Position numbers and translations under genes: made by a program. DNA of 64,000 bases from Ramicandelaber brevisporus (Eukaryota; Kickxellomycota; Ramicandelaberales; Ramicandelaberaceae): NCBI GenBank assembly GCA_025201865.1, contig MU602726.1:1-64000 (forward strand), read 5' to 3'. The notes below the pieces were generated by a model that saw only the letters and a list, made by a program, of their open reading frames with translations, had not been told where the DNA came from and ran no database searches. Shown here one piece after another: positions 10,897 to 20,807 of this stretch. Positions within the stretch are counted from its first letter, which is position 1, and each line of letters starts with the position of its first letter.

Positions 10897-11531
10897 TGTA
10901 AGCTTATGCGTTTGTATGAAGGAAAGTGGGTTTGCTGCGAGCTATTGTCGATTGTGGATAGGGTCAAAGGAAAAAGGAAAGAAAGACAACTATTGTATGC
11001 AAGCAGGAACAGTTGGTTCTCGTTCACTATTTTTGTAGTGAAATCAAAATAGTGCACGATGATAGTGCCAGACATTTCTTGACTGAACGAGAGGCAGACA
11101 TGCGTCTCAATGCACCTTCACAATGGAATTGGATGGAATAAGGGTTGGCAAAGTAGTGCGTGGCCTGTGAGAATAAAAACACATCACCAAGGAACTACAA
11201 TGAGAAAAAAAAAACACAGTTGCGCACGAGGGAGAGGTGTAACACTTCAGGAGGTATGTCCTTTCTGTGACAAAAGTTAGTGTCGCTCTGTGGGTGTTTT
11301 TAGCTACCAACAATGGGGAGCTATCAAACATGATACCTCCTGTTATATAGTGAAGGACATCTTGTCATTGTGTCATTGTTGTCATTGTGGCATTGTTTTT
11401 TTTTAGTAATCGCAGCAGCCGCAGCAGAGTATAATTAGCATATACTGTACTAGTGCATTACGTAGACTATATTAAAACAAAAAAATATAAGAAGGAAAAG
11501 AAGGAAGAAGGAAAAGGGAGAGTGTGAAAAG
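10897..11531. other. Intergenic region between the coiled-coil gene and the MCM5 3' end
   Basis: This 635-bp spacer is the promoter and leader of the minus-strand coiled-coil gene plus the MCM5 3' flank. Near 11360-11395 the unit TGTCATTG recurs several times and ends in a T run. No tRNA, 5S or convincing small gene was seen. Confidence 0.5.
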
Positions 11532-13814
11532 TTATGGTTTGATACGAGCAATTAAATGGCGTTGACCGCGGAATTGCAACACTTCCAGTCGCACCATGAT
11601 CATCACCGCGCGCTCTACCAAGTCATCCGTCACATCTGGCAATTTCCGCGTCGTTTCCTGTACCAGCCTGCGATAGGCCATCTGCGAACCAATTGGAATT
11701 CTCTTGCGAATCTCATTTTCAATAGCATGCAGCTTCTTTGACATGCTCGTGTTGTTTCCGCCAGTATTGGGATTGCCACCTGGATTGCCCAGATCGTTGG
11801 CAGCATCAATGGTCGACTTGCTGAAGAGACGAACAGCTTCGGCGACATGGGCGGCAGTTGCAACCGGGCTGAGCTGGATCTTGGCAAGCGACTCGGTGAT
11901 ACGGATGATGGCTTCCAGCTGGCGGATAGTGATTGGGATGGTGGAACGTTCACCACCGTCACGTTCACGGGTGCGGATGCCCTGACGGATGTTGACGTAT
12001 TCGCTGCTCAGAGCTTCGGCAGCATCGTTAGTTAGGCGTGGAGCGCATTTGCTCTTGCAGAAGCGAATATAGTTGGTCATCAGCTCAATGCTCAAGTCCT
12101 CATTGTTGCGGGCAGCAGCCAAAGCAGCAGCAGCAATAGCAGATGAACTGTCGCTACCCTGGCCAGTCTGAGCGCCAGGTGCATTGGCACCGCGGTCCAT
12201 GTGTACATTAAGAACGTGCTTGGCCAGCTCACGATCCAAAACTTCATCGTGCCTGTCGCGAATGATGAAAATCATGTCGAAACGAGACAGAACAGTCGTT
12301 TGGAAGTCAATATTGTCGCCTGGAGCACGCATGTCATCATAGCGACCAAAGATTGGATTGGCAGCAGCCAGAACAGAGGTGCGAGAGTTGAGGACCGTCG
12401 TTATACCAGCCTTGGCAATGGAGATGGTCTGCTGTTCCATGGCTTCGTGAATGGCAACGCGGTCGTCTTCGCGCATCTTGTCGAACTCATCAATGCACAC
12501 AACACCACCGCTGGCCAGAACCATCGCGCCACCTTCCAGATAGAATTCACGCGATGACGGATCGCGAATGACAGAGGCAGTCAAACCAGCAGCAGACGAG
12601 CCTTTACCGGAGGTGTAAATGGCAATTGGTGACACGCGCTCCACAAACTTGAGGAGCTGCGACTTGGCAGTACCTGGATCACCAAGCAATAGCACGTTGA
12701 TATCACCACGGAGACGCATTCCATCGGGCAGAATCCGCTTCGATCCACCAAACAACAAACAGGTGACAGCCTTCTTGATGTCAGCATGGCCCTTGATCTG
12801 CGGCGCTATACTCTTAGCAAAGCGCTCGTAAATGTTCGGACTGCGAGACAGCTCAATGAAAGCCTGCTCTTCTTGCGGAGTGAACACTGGCTTCTCACGA
12901 GACATGCCACCACGCTGAATCTCGATACCAACTACGCGGAGATATGGTGGACGGACGGCTGCAGCACCAGCGCCGCTCTTGTTATCACGACCAGAGGGCT
13001 TCTGGGAGCTGACCGAGTAGATGCCAGTGACTGTGACACGCGTGCCTGGAATACAGTTGTTGACCAGATAACGATCGGCACTCATGAGGATCTGGCGCGG
13101 AAGCTCGCCAACGGGAATGAGTTCGGGAATCTCTTGGAGCTTGAGAGTCTGCTGGTCAATGAACTTGGAGCGGTCGTGGTCAATAATGAATGGGTCGAGT
13201 GGGCACTTTTGGAATGTGGAGTCCTTGACGTCAACTTGAGCATCGCATGAGCGAGGCAGCTGCAATGATGCAAGACCACCCGACACAGGAAGTATACGAG
13301 AAGCACGGCAGTTCTTGCAGATGATGTGGACATACGTAGCCTTGCATGAAAGCGAAGATGCGCTGATAACAATGCCAGAGACCTTGACCAACTGAGAGAT
13401 CTTGTTGCTGGACAAGTCTCGAATGTTGATAACCTCGCCTCCGGAATTAGTCAGCGATACTTGGATCTCAGGAATAGCGTCTTCGGCGCCTGTTGAGCGC
13501 AGCAGGATACGACGAGCACTGGCGCGGGCAGCTTCCTCAAAGAGAGGCAAAATGTCCTGAGGCGTGTTCATCAATTTGTGGGCGAGATTCTCCTTGTAGC
13601 TCAGCAGGTCGGTGACATCGACCTGGAGGAATGGGCGTGATGAGAGCAAATTGGCACGCAGCTGGTCGCGATAGACGAAGGAGCCGTCTCGGAAGTACGA
13701 CTGGATAAAGTCAAAGAGAGCCTGCTGCAGCTCGGTGCGGTCGTCACCATCAGAGATGCGCGCCAACACAGCTGTCGAGTAAACCCGACCAGCATCCCAC
13801 CCTTGATCTGCCAT
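11532..13814 (-). CDS. MCM5: DNA replication licensing helicase subunit MCM5
   Basis: MCM5 is one of six subunits of the MCM2-7 replicative helicase. In this 760-residue protein the N-terminal domain carries the zinc-binding cysteines (Cys166, Cys169, Cys190, Cys204). The AAA+ core shows the MCM Walker A GDPGTAKSQ (378-386), Walker B VVCIDEFD (438-445), sensor-1 region AAANPIFGRYD, and arginine finger SRFDMIF (Arg511). The C-terminal winged-helix region follows a Gly/Asn-rich linker. The length is close to the usual 720-775. The N-terminal part of the gene is present a second time across an assembly gap (see 14084-14361). Confidence 0.97.
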   Translation of the reverse strand: MADQGWDAGRVYSTAVLARISDGDDRTELQQALFDFIQSYFRDGSFVYRDQLRANLLSSRPFLQVDVTDLLSYKENLAHKLMNTPQDILPLFEEAARASARRILLRSTGAEDAIPEIQVSLTNSGGEVINIRDLSSNKISQLVKVSGIVISASSLSCKATYVHIICKNCRASRILPVSGGLASLQLPRSCDAQVDVKDSTFQKCPLDPFIIDHDRSKFIDQQTLKLQEIPELIPVGELPRQILMSADRYLVNNCIPGTRVTVTGIYSVSSQKPSGRDNKSGAGAAAVRPPYLRVVGIEIQRGGMSREKPVFTPQEEQAFIELSRSPNIYERFAKSIAPQIKGHADIKKAVTCLLFGGSKRILPDGMRLRGDINVLLLGDPGTAKSQLLKFVERVSPIAIYTSGKGSSAAGLTASVIRDPSSREFYLEGGAMVLASGGVVCIDEFDKMREDDRVAIHEAMEQQTISIAKAGITTVLNSRTSVLAAANPIFGRYDDMRAPGDNIDFQTTVLSRFDMIFIIRDRHDEVLDRELAKHVLNVHMDRGANAPGAQTGQGSDSSSAIAAAALAAARNNEDLSIELMTNYIRFCKSKCAPRLTNDAAEALSSEYVNIRQGIRTRERDGGERSTIPITIRQLEAIIRITESLAKIQLSPVATAAHVAEAVRLFSKSTIDAANDLGNPGGNPNTGGNNTSMSKKLHAIENEIRKRIPIGSQMAYRRLVQETTRKLPDVTDDLVERAVMIMVRLEVLQFRGQRHLIARIKP

Positions 13815-14073
13815 TTTTTAGAAGAACAGGACCTTTGCTATTGTTATTGCTGTTGTTATTGTTTGTTATTGTTTGTTATTGTTTGTTGTTGTTATTATCT
13901 GCTGATATATGGGCAAGCTCACACAGACGCAGACACAGAAACACAGACATTCAAACACAGAGAGGCTGCTTTGGACACTTGCTTCGAAATAAAAATACAA
14001 AAAAAAAACATACACTTGCTGAAAATGCACATCTCAAAGGACTCCATCAAAGCAATCGCAGAGGCTGCCGGGA
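13537..14073. repeat. Copy 1 of a 537-bp duplication flanking the assembly gap
   Basis: This stretch is repeated base for base at 14084-14620 (constant offset 547) as far as I can read. It contains the first about 278 bases of MCM5, the whole MCM5/TAF6 divergent promoter and the first 49 bases of TAF6 (ATG at 14025). It ends exactly at the N run, and copy 2 begins exactly after it. This is the pattern left when two overlapping contigs are joined without merging. Confidence 0.93.
14025..14073 (+). pseudogene. Truncated first 49 bases of TAF6 (assembly artefact)
   Basis: These are the same ATG and first 16 codons as the real TAF6 at 14572, cut off by the N run. The fragment should not be counted as a gene. 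Confidence 0.9.
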
Positions 14074-14083
14074 NNNNNNNNNN
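14074..14083. other. Assembly gap (10 N)
   Basis: Ten consecutive N bases mark a scaffold join of nominal length. The identical 537-bp sequences on both sides show that the true gap length is negative, meaning the contigs overlap. Confidence 0.98.
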
Positions 14084-14361
14084 TCAAAGAGAGGCAAAAT
14101 GTCCTGAGGCGTGTTCATCAATTTGTGGGCGAGATTCTCCTTGTAGCTCAGCAGGTCGGTGACATCGACCTGGAGGAATGGGCGTGATGAGAGCAAATTG
14201 GCACGCAGCTGGTCGCGATAGACGAAGGAGCCGTCTCGGAAGTACGACTGGATAAAGTCAAAGAGAGCCTGCTGCAGCTCGGTGCGGTCGTCACCATCAG
14301 AGATGCGCGCCAACACAGCTGTCGAGTAAACCCGACCAGCATCCCACCCTTGATCTGCCAT
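14084..14361 (-). pseudogene. Duplicated 5' fragment of MCM5 (assembly artefact)
   Basis: This encodes residues 1 to about 92 of MCM5, identical to the gene starting at 13814, and stops at the N run. If the overlap is collapsed there is one MCM5, and its start lies 210 bp from the TAF6 start. Confidence 0.93.
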
Positions 14362-14620
14362 TTTTTAGAAGAACAGGACCTTTGCTATTGTTATTGCTGT
14401 TGTTATTGTTTGTTATTGTTTGTTATTGTTTGTTGTTGTTATTATCTGCTGATATATGGGCAAGCTCACACAGACGCAGACACAGAAACACAGACATTCA
14501 AACACAGAGAGGCTGCTTTGGACACTTGCTTCGAAATAAAAATACAAAAAAAAAACATACACTTGCTGAAAATGCACATCTCAAAGGACTCCATCAAAGC
14601 AATCGCAGAGGCTGCCGGGA
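14084..14620. repeat. Copy 2 of the 537-bp duplication flanking the assembly gap
   Basis: This is identical to 13537-14073. Its right end (14620) is where the sequence continues into the intact TAF6 gene; its left end is the N run. Confidence 0.93.
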
Positions 14621-16032
14621 TCGGCACGATCAGTGACTCTGTCGCAACGTTCTTGGCGGCGGACGTAGAGTTCCGTCTACAGGAGGTTGTCGAGCAAGCG
14701 CGAAAGACGATGCGTCACTCCAAGCGCACCACTTTGCAAGTCGATGATATCTCGGCGGCATTGCGCATGATGAGCATCGAGCCCATCTATGGATATGCCG
14801 CACAGAGCAATGTTGGACCGGTTAGCTACAGCTTGGCGAGCACAGGCAGCGAGGACATCTTTTACATTGAGGAGGCAGAGTTGGACATTGACGAGATTAT
14901 CCATGCACCACTGCCACCCGCACCGCTCGACACGGTTGTCTCGGCACATTGGCTCGCCGTCGAAGGTGTGCAACCTGCCATCAAGCAGAATCCGACACCG
15001 GAAGAGATTGCACAACAGCAGCAACAACAGCAGAAGGACAAGGCGGATATTGGTCAACAAGCGACACCGCAGCTGGGTTCAACAGTATTCCCAAATGCTG
15101 CTGCTGCTGCGTCGGGCACACTCATTGTCAACGGTATAGCGCCAACGCCACATGCTGACCAGTCGAAATCCATGCTTCTTGTTCGTCATACATTATCTGC
15201 AGAGCTGATTGCGTACTTTGAGCGTATTAATGAGCTCGCATACGGCAGCGACGACTTCCTCCGTGCAGCTGCCTTTGATTCACTCTCGGTCGATCCTGGC
15301 ATCCACCAGCTCATTCCATACTGGGTGCAGCATGTCGCCGACCAGGTCACTGTCAATATGCGCAAACCTGCTGTTTTGCTAAACACTCTTCAGATTATCA
15401 CATCGCTCATGGCTAACCCGCGTGTTCACCTCGACTCATACCTCCATCAGTTGATGCCGTCTGCGCTGACATGTGTCCTGGGCAAGCGTCTCCACGAGGA
15501 CCCGCTGAAGGATAACCACTGGGCATTGCGGCGCGCTGCTGCTCGACTGGTGAACCGACTTTGCGAAAACTATGGCCATGCCTATCACAGCTTACAACAG
15601 CGTACTGTTCGCACTCTGCTGCGAGCATTCTTGGATGTATCGAAGCCACTTGCCACTCAGTTTGGTGCATTGATAGCTTTGGCACAGTTTAGCAATGATG
15701 TTGTCCGAACCGTCATTTTGCCAAATCTGCCGCAGTTTTGCAAGATGCTCGATACAGAAGAGTCGCGAAGAGCCGATGATGTGATGAGGTTGGAGACTGC
15801 TCAGTGTCGCGATGCCGTTGTGTTCTGCTTCCGCAAGCTTGCTGAAGAGGATAAGCGGCAGCAACGAGTACAAGAAAGCAATGCAATGGAGATTGATAGT
15901 CCAAGCGAGATCAGTGAGACTGAGAGCGACTCGCGTCTGCGTGAGCTTTACGGAAGTCGCATCGCAGCACTCCTTCTGAGCAACGGACTCTCTCGCGTTG
16001 CCACCACTGCCTCCTCGTCTGATTCAGTTTAG
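14572..16032 (+). CDS. TAF6: TFIID/SAGA subunit TAF6
   Basis: TAF6 is a histone-fold subunit of TFIID (and of SAGA in fungi) that pairs with TAF9. The start at 14572 gives 486 residues beginning MHISKDSIKAIAEAAGI. The histone fold spans about 3-67 (VATFLAADVEFRLQEVVEQA, then RTTLQVDDISAALR). The family linker PIYGYAAQSNVGPVSYSLAS and IDEIIHAPLPPAPLD follow, and the HEAT-repeat TAF6C domain covers about 205-440 (for example HQLIPYWVQHVADQV and DNHWALRRAAARLVNRLCENYG). The 74 codons upstream in the same frame translate the T-rich promoter and are excluded. A short poly-Gln run interrupts the linker. It is divergent from MCM5 over 210 bp once the gap overlap is removed. Confidence 0.96.
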   Translation: MHISKDSIKAIAEAAGIGTISDSVATFLAADVEFRLQEVVEQARKTMRHSKRTTLQVDDISAALRMMSIEPIYGYAAQSNVGPVSYSLASTGSEDIFYIEEAELDIDEIIHAPLPPAPLDTVVSAHWLAVEGVQPAIKQNPTPEEIAQQQQQQQKDKADIGQQATPQLGSTVFPNAAAAASGTLIVNGIAPTPHADQSKSMLLVRHTLSAELIAYFERINELAYGSDDFLRAAAFDSLSVDPGIHQLIPYWVQHVADQVTVNMRKPAVLLNTLQIITSLMANPRVHLDSYLHQLMPSALTCVLGKRLHEDPLKDNHWALRRAAARLVNRLCENYGHAYHSLQQRTVRTLLRAFLDVSKPLATQFGALIALAQFSNDVVRTVILPNLPQFCKMLDTEESRRADDVMRLETAQCRDAVVFCFRKLAEEDKRQQRVQESNAMEIDSPSEISETESDSRLRELYGSRIAALLLSNGLSRVATTASSSDSV

Positions 16033-16116
16033 GATAGCTGCTTTTATTTATATTATTATTTTTTAAGAAAAGTCATCTAACTATATCAAACGATGAATCT
16101 AAGCATCGATTTTTTT

Positions 16117-17202
16117 TTAAAGGATTGGAACAGCATCGGCGAGCTTAGCTGGAGTGTAAGTTGCGCCATCAATTGAATCAACATCGCTTGGCAATTGATA
16201 GTCCAAAGCCTCCTTACCAAAATAGCGCACCAACACATCTTTGCAGGCACGATATTCAGCCATCTTCATGGAGCTGCCAAAGCCTTCGCCCATCTTATTA
16301 ACACCAGAGAAGATGCCGACAATGAATACCGGATTGCTCGAATCACGACCAGTCTCCTTGAGCAGGCGAGCCACTGGAGGACCGAGCTTCTTGCGAGCAA
16401 ACAGAACCTTGACGGTGCGAGTTGGTGTCAACATCAGTGGAGACTGAGCAAGAGCAGCATTGACATCGATAGGAACAGTGTGGACGTAAGATTGGATGAA
16501 CTTGCGAGCAACGGCTGTGCCCTTCTCCTGAACAATGGCGCCAACCAATGCCTCAAACGAAGCACCGACAGCGTTCTTGCTGAGGCTGAGCATGGCCATG
16601 TTATCCTTGCGCAATGCATCGTTCTGGACCTCCCATCTAACCAGAGGCTCCAAGCCAATGGCCTTGCCAATCTTGCCGAGGCTCTCAGTGCGGAAGTAAA
16701 GAGACAGGATGCTGTCCAGAGTCTCAACTGGCAAGCGCGGGAAGCGCACGTGCAGCCACTCGCTAACGTACATTTCGATTGTCGCCCTTCCAACGGTGGC
16801 TAGCCGAGCACCATGTGCATTGACGTTGGAATGACGGCGAGAAGCATCAAACGACTCGTGCGTAAACACTTGCTCAAGCAGCGCAGTCTGCTTAACAGGC
16901 TCAGCACCGCCGAAATCGAAGCCAATACGGGTCATCAATGCATGGTGAGCTGGCTCGACTGCAAACGCCGGGCGTGCTTCGCTGCCCTTGTAAGCTGGTG
17001 GAACAATGGGACTGACTTTGGAGGTGATCTGGTCTGGAGTGATTTTGACTGGACGAGTCTTACCGCGGATCGCGTTGGTTTTGATGGATCGAACGGTGGT
17101 GGCGGCATAAGAAGATGGTGACCGTGCTGCAGCAGTCGATACTGCCGATGCCAGCACTGAAGTAGCTCTGGAGGCTGTCGAAAGAGCTGTCCGGGTGAGC
17201 AT
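16117..17202 (-). CDS. MRPL3: Mitochondrial large-subunit ribosomal protein mL44 (MRPL3)
   Basis: mL44 is a mitoribosomal protein built from an inactive RNase III-like domain and a double-stranded RNA-binding domain. The 361 residues begin with an Ala/Ser/Arg presequence (MLTRTALSTASRATSVLAS...). Residues about 85-245 show the RNase III fold: LLEQVFTHESFD, then ARLATVGRATIEMYVSEWLHVRFP, then VGASFEALVGAIVQEKG. The dsRBD is at the C-terminal side (VFIVGIFSGVNKMGEGFG, KMAEYRACKDVLVRYF). The acidic catalytic signature of true RNase III is not seen (GRATIEMYVSEWL in place of ERLEFLGD), which fits mL44. It converges with TAF6 over 84 bp. Confidence 0.9.
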   Translation of the reverse strand: MLTRTALSTASRATSVLASAVSTAAARSPSSYAATTVRSIKTNAIRGKTRPVKITPDQITSKVSPIVPPAYKGSEARPAFAVEPAHHALMTRIGFDFGGAEPVKQTALLEQVFTHESFDASRRHSNVNAHGARLATVGRATIEMYVSEWLHVRFPRLPVETLDSILSLYFRTESLGKIGKAIGLEPLVRWEVQNDALRKDNMAMLSLSKNAVGASFEALVGAIVQEKGTAVARKFIQSYVHTVPIDVNAALAQSPLMLTPTRTVKVLFARKKLGPPVARLLKETGRDSSNPVFIVGIFSGVNKMGEGFGSSMKMAEYRACKDVLVRYFGKEALDYQLPSDVDSIDGATYTPAKLADAVPIL

Positions 17203-17471
17203 TTGCTGCTGCTGATCTAGTATGAGTTTTTATTTTTTGCAAGGCACTTTTTCGCAATCGCAAAAAGGCCAGAACCAAAGCCAGTGCCAGTGCCAGACTC
17301 AGAACCAACACATTCGCAACAGAGACGCACCAACACGACAGCTTTTGTATCATCAACCACGAACCAAACGGCCACAACGGCAGTAACAGCGACAGCGACA
17401 GTAACAGCGGTAGTAACAGTAACAGCAGCAGATCGCGAGAACAACAGTTGGCTTGTTGTAGTGTTTAGCAG

Positions 17472-20400
17472 ATGGCGTTGCGTTCAGACAAGCTCAAAGG
17501 ACTTCTTGAGCGGCATCTCTTTGTCGGCGTCAGCGGCAAGCCCAAAGAGAACCGGCTCCTTCGTGGAGCACAAACCAATATCGGCCTGGGCGGTGGTCTC
17601 CAGCGGCCCGAAACTCTCTTGCTGGCCATCTCTGGATACGAAGGCGATGGCGGTCAGATTGATATCACGCAGTCGAAGCCTCGAGTACTGTGTGTAACTG
17701 TCAAGCGCAACCGTAAGATTCAGCTGCATAAGGTGAAGCATGATGCAGCTCTTGTTGCAGGTGGAGGTAATCGCAGCGGTGGTGGTGGCGGCGGCGGCAG
17801 TGGAAGTGATTTGCATTTCTCGATTGTACATTCATGGTCACTGGATGAGATCAAGCTAATTGAGTCGAAGGATCCGTACGTGTTCCTGATCACATTGGGT
17901 AAGACTTACTCGTATCGCACGGAGGATGCCGGTGCAACCCAGGCATTCCTGCAGTCTCTTCTCCAAATGATTGTGAAGAACATTGGAAGATATCCACGAT
18001 TGGTTGGAATCACGCCAACCACTGGTGCTGCTGGCGATCATGGCGATGGCGCAGGCGTAGATGGCGGTAGTGCAGGTGACCACGCTCCAGGCGCAGTGGC
18101 TGGCGGTGCTGGAGCTGACGGGCCTGGTGCAGGCATGAATCGACGCGATAGACGAACCATTATGATGTCACAGCGGCCGCGTACAATGGTTGCTGGCGCT
18201 GGTCCTGGTGCTGCTCCGGTCGCCGCATTGCCCACTGTGAACACATCCACCAGCGGCGGCGATGGCACCGGTGCAGATGGTTTATTGTTTGATATGGATG
18301 GTGAAGAGTTTGCATTTGATGCTGCAGATGCTGCCGGCCCATTGGATGCACCTGATATCATGCTGGAAGAAGCATTCATGCTTAACGTGGATGAACTCTT
18401 CACTGACTTTGGCTGGAAGGCTAGCATCGACGCACATGTACTCGAAGGCAGACTGCTGAAGGAACTACACAGTGTGGAGGCTGCCAATGTCAAGGCTATT
18501 ATCGACACTGAGACGCGCGCTGCTGATGTTGTTGCTCACATTGATGCCGCCATCAAACAGCTCGACGCTCTTGACCTGTACATCTCAAGCTGCATCACCG
18601 AGCTAGACCTGATTGGTGACTCTGTTCGTGACATTCAGCGGCAGAATGAGACTCTGAAGCTCACTGAACGCAACCAGAAGCGGCTGCTTGGTGAGATGGA
18701 GTCACTATTGCGCGTCATTCACATCTCTGACCGTGAGCTTCGTATCCTGCGCGAGGCTTCATTAGAGCAAAATGCCTCATTGGATGCTATTCTCCACGTT
18801 GCTGCCAATTTGCAGCGCATGATCATTGCGCCTGTTGATGACGGTATCAAACAGATGGCAGCCTATCGTGACAAAATGGATCGCTACAAGTACGATGCCG
18901 AAGCATTCAGCGGCCGTGTCCTGGAATTCCTCAAGATGATGGTACAGTACAAGATTGACGGAGCGCAGTATCAGCAGAGTCGACCAAGCCAAGTAACATC
19001 AATGCCGCGCATCACTGCGCCTGATGAAGCACGTGAGCAGCTGGTTCAGTTTGATGCGTTGACACGATGGCTGCGCGAGATGGATTCCTCAAAGGATACA
19101 GACCTGCAGAATGTGTATGTGCACGCCATGGCTAAAGCATATACTACACAGTCTCGCGAGATGTTTGATTCACTGCGACTGCTCAGTGCACGTGCCAAGA
19201 GCTCTGGCGCAGCTACCTATGACGAAGCCGACTATGCATTTGCACCTCCAATGGCTAAAGGCGGCACCGGCTCTGGCTCCACATCCAACGCTGTCACTGG
19301 CTATGTCGAGATTAGTCGGATGCGACCAGATGAAGCCTATTTCACTGCGCTTGTTGTATTGCTGCCTGTCATTATCAAGGAACAGAACTTCTTTGTGAAC
19401 ATGTTCCACTTGGACTTTGTATCAACATCTGCCGCTGCCACTGCCGCCACGTCAGTGTTGCCCTCGGCTGCCACAAATGCCGAGAACGGCGGCATCACTG
19501 CTCTGGTTCCATCTCGGCCATTCCACGTCTGGTATCTCGAGCCTACTGACACAAGCGCTAGTGAGGACCAAACAGCCGGTGCACCAAACTCTGACAATGT
19601 GCCGCAGCTCCATGAAGTGCGCCGCGGTGACGAGATGAAGGGTCTCAGCAAGCCACGTTCCAAAGGCAGTCGTCCGTTCCATTTACTGCCTGGTATGAAC
19701 AAGCGTGTGCAGAATGTGATGGACAAGATCTTCTCCGGACTGCGCAATGATCTCAGCAGCTTGGTCGATCTAGCTCTCCGCCAAGACACGGGCTACGTTG
19801 TATCACTGATGGCTGCTGTTGAATCGTGCGTGCATCAAATCGAGGGTAGCGACCAAGACTTTTGCGCCAATCTTCTAAACTCTCAGAGCAAGCAGTTCAA
19901 CGGCACATTCACCAAGTTCCTTGACGAGCAGCTGCGCGCCGTTGACATGACCAAGGTTACTGTGCGCAAACGTGTTGGATTGCTGCCGTTCACTCGCACG
20001 TTCCCCAAGTTTGTGTTCCGGATGGAGGATGCAATGGGCACACGCCAAGATATCCCGAACACTCGTGCATCGGTGCACATGGCGTACGATCGCATTGCAA
20101 AGGCTATGTTTGACAACTTGAAGGCGATTGCCAGCGAGGCCGACAAGATCGATTCGGCTGTCCAGCCCACAATGGCCACCGATGGCTCATCAGAGGCCCG
20201 CGAGAAGCTCAACTCGCACATTCTGCTGATCGAGAACATGCATCACTTGGCAACGGCTCTGACGACGAACACTCGTCGCAAGGTGCCCGCTTTGCAGCCT
20301 CACATCGACCATGCCCTGACTTCATATGAGACTGCTCTGGCTGCATATGTGCGCGATGTCATCCGCCGCCCTCTTGGTCGCCTGTTGGAGTTCTTTGAGG

Positions 20401-20807
20401 GTGTCGAGGCTCTGCTGCGTGCCAACCACAGCTCTGCTGCTGGAAGTGGTCGCGCCAGTCTTGACAATGATTCTGCTGTTGCCAGCCAGATTGCTTACAA
20501 CGTCAACTACAGCAAGGCATCTCTCCGCAAGATTATCGCAGCGTACAGCAGCAAGGAGGTCAAGCGTGGCTTGGAGGTGCTGTTGAAGCGAGTTGAGAAG
20601 CACTTTTCGGCAACCAGTCCGCAAACTGAGGAGAGCCAGCAATTGCGCAGCACAGTGTGGATGGCGGTTAAGGATGAAATGATTAGACAGCACCAGCGGT
20701 TCATGGGGCTTGTCCGCAAATGCTATCCCGGAGCAGATGTATCTCTTGATTTTGCGGAAAGAGATCTCACCGCCTGGTTTAATGAGCTATCCAAGAGTCT
20801 ATCGTAG
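17472..20807 (+). CDS. SEC3: Exocyst complex subunit Sec3
   Basis: Sec3 is the exocyst subunit that binds PI(4,5)P2 and Rho GTPases and marks sites of exocytosis on the plasma membrane. This 1111-residue protein has the N-terminal Sec3-PIP2 (PH-like) domain at about 45-180 (LCVTVKRNRKIQLHKVK, then HSWSLDEIKLIESKDPYVFL, then TQAFLQSLLQMIVKN). A Gly/Ala/Pro linker follows to about 290, then coiled coil at about 340-450 (IKQLDALDLYISSCITELDL, RDIQRQNETLKLTERNQKRL). The long helical C-terminal domain covers 480-1111 and includes NLLNSQSKQFNGTFTKFLDE. A Gly run interrupts the PH-like domain at about 97-112. The start is placed at the first ATG of a good frame, 269 bp from divergent mL44. Confidence 0.94.
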   Translation: MALRSDKLKGLLERHLFVGVSGKPKENRLLRGAQTNIGLGGGLQRPETLLLAISGYEGDGGQIDITQSKPRVLCVTVKRNRKIQLHKVKHDAALVAGGGNRSGGGGGGGSGSDLHFSIVHSWSLDEIKLIESKDPYVFLITLGKTYSYRTEDAGATQAFLQSLLQMIVKNIGRYPRLVGITPTTGAAGDHGDGAGVDGGSAGDHAPGAVAGGAGADGPGAGMNRRDRRTIMMSQRPRTMVAGAGPGAAPVAALPTVNTSTSGGDGTGADGLLFDMDGEEFAFDAADAAGPLDAPDIMLEEAFMLNVDELFTDFGWKASIDAHVLEGRLLKELHSVEAANVKAIIDTETRAADVVAHIDAAIKQLDALDLYISSCITELDLIGDSVRDIQRQNETLKLTERNQKRLLGEMESLLRVIHISDRELRILREASLEQNASLDAILHVAANLQRMIIAPVDDGIKQMAAYRDKMDRYKYDAEAFSGRVLEFLKMMVQYKIDGAQYQQSRPSQVTSMPRITAPDEAREQLVQFDALTRWLREMDSSKDTDLQNVYVHAMAKAYTTQSREMFDSLRLLSARAKSSGAATYDEADYAFAPPMAKGGTGSGSTSNAVTGYVEISRMRPDEAYFTALVVLLPVIIKEQNFFVNMFHLDFVSTSAAATAATSVLPSAATNAENGGITALVPSRPFHVWYLEPTDTSASEDQTAGAPNSDNVPQLHEVRRGDEMKGLSKPRSKGSRPFHLLPGMNKRVQNVMDKIFSGLRNDLSSLVDLALRQDTGYVVSLMAAVESCVHQIEGSDQDFCANLLNSQSKQFNGTFTKFLDEQLRAVDMTKVTVRKRVGLLPFTRTFPKFVFRMEDAMGTRQDIPNTRASVHMAYDRIAKAMFDNLKAIASEADKIDSAVQPTMATDGSSEAREKLNSHILLIENMHHLATALTTNTRRKVPALQPHIDHALTSYETALAAYVRDVIRRPLGRLLEFFEGVEALLRANHSSAAGSGRASLDNDSAVASQIAYNVNYSKASLRKIIAAYSSKEVKRGLEVLLKRVEKHFSATSPQTEESQQLRSTVWMAVKDEMIRQHQRFMGLVRKCYPGADVSLDFAERDLTAWFNELSKSLS

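Noticed and set aside
14084-14361. A second MCM5-like gene next to TAF6
   Set aside because: It reads the same as the first MCM5 codons and is cut exactly at the N run; an assembly overlap explains it better than a paralogue.
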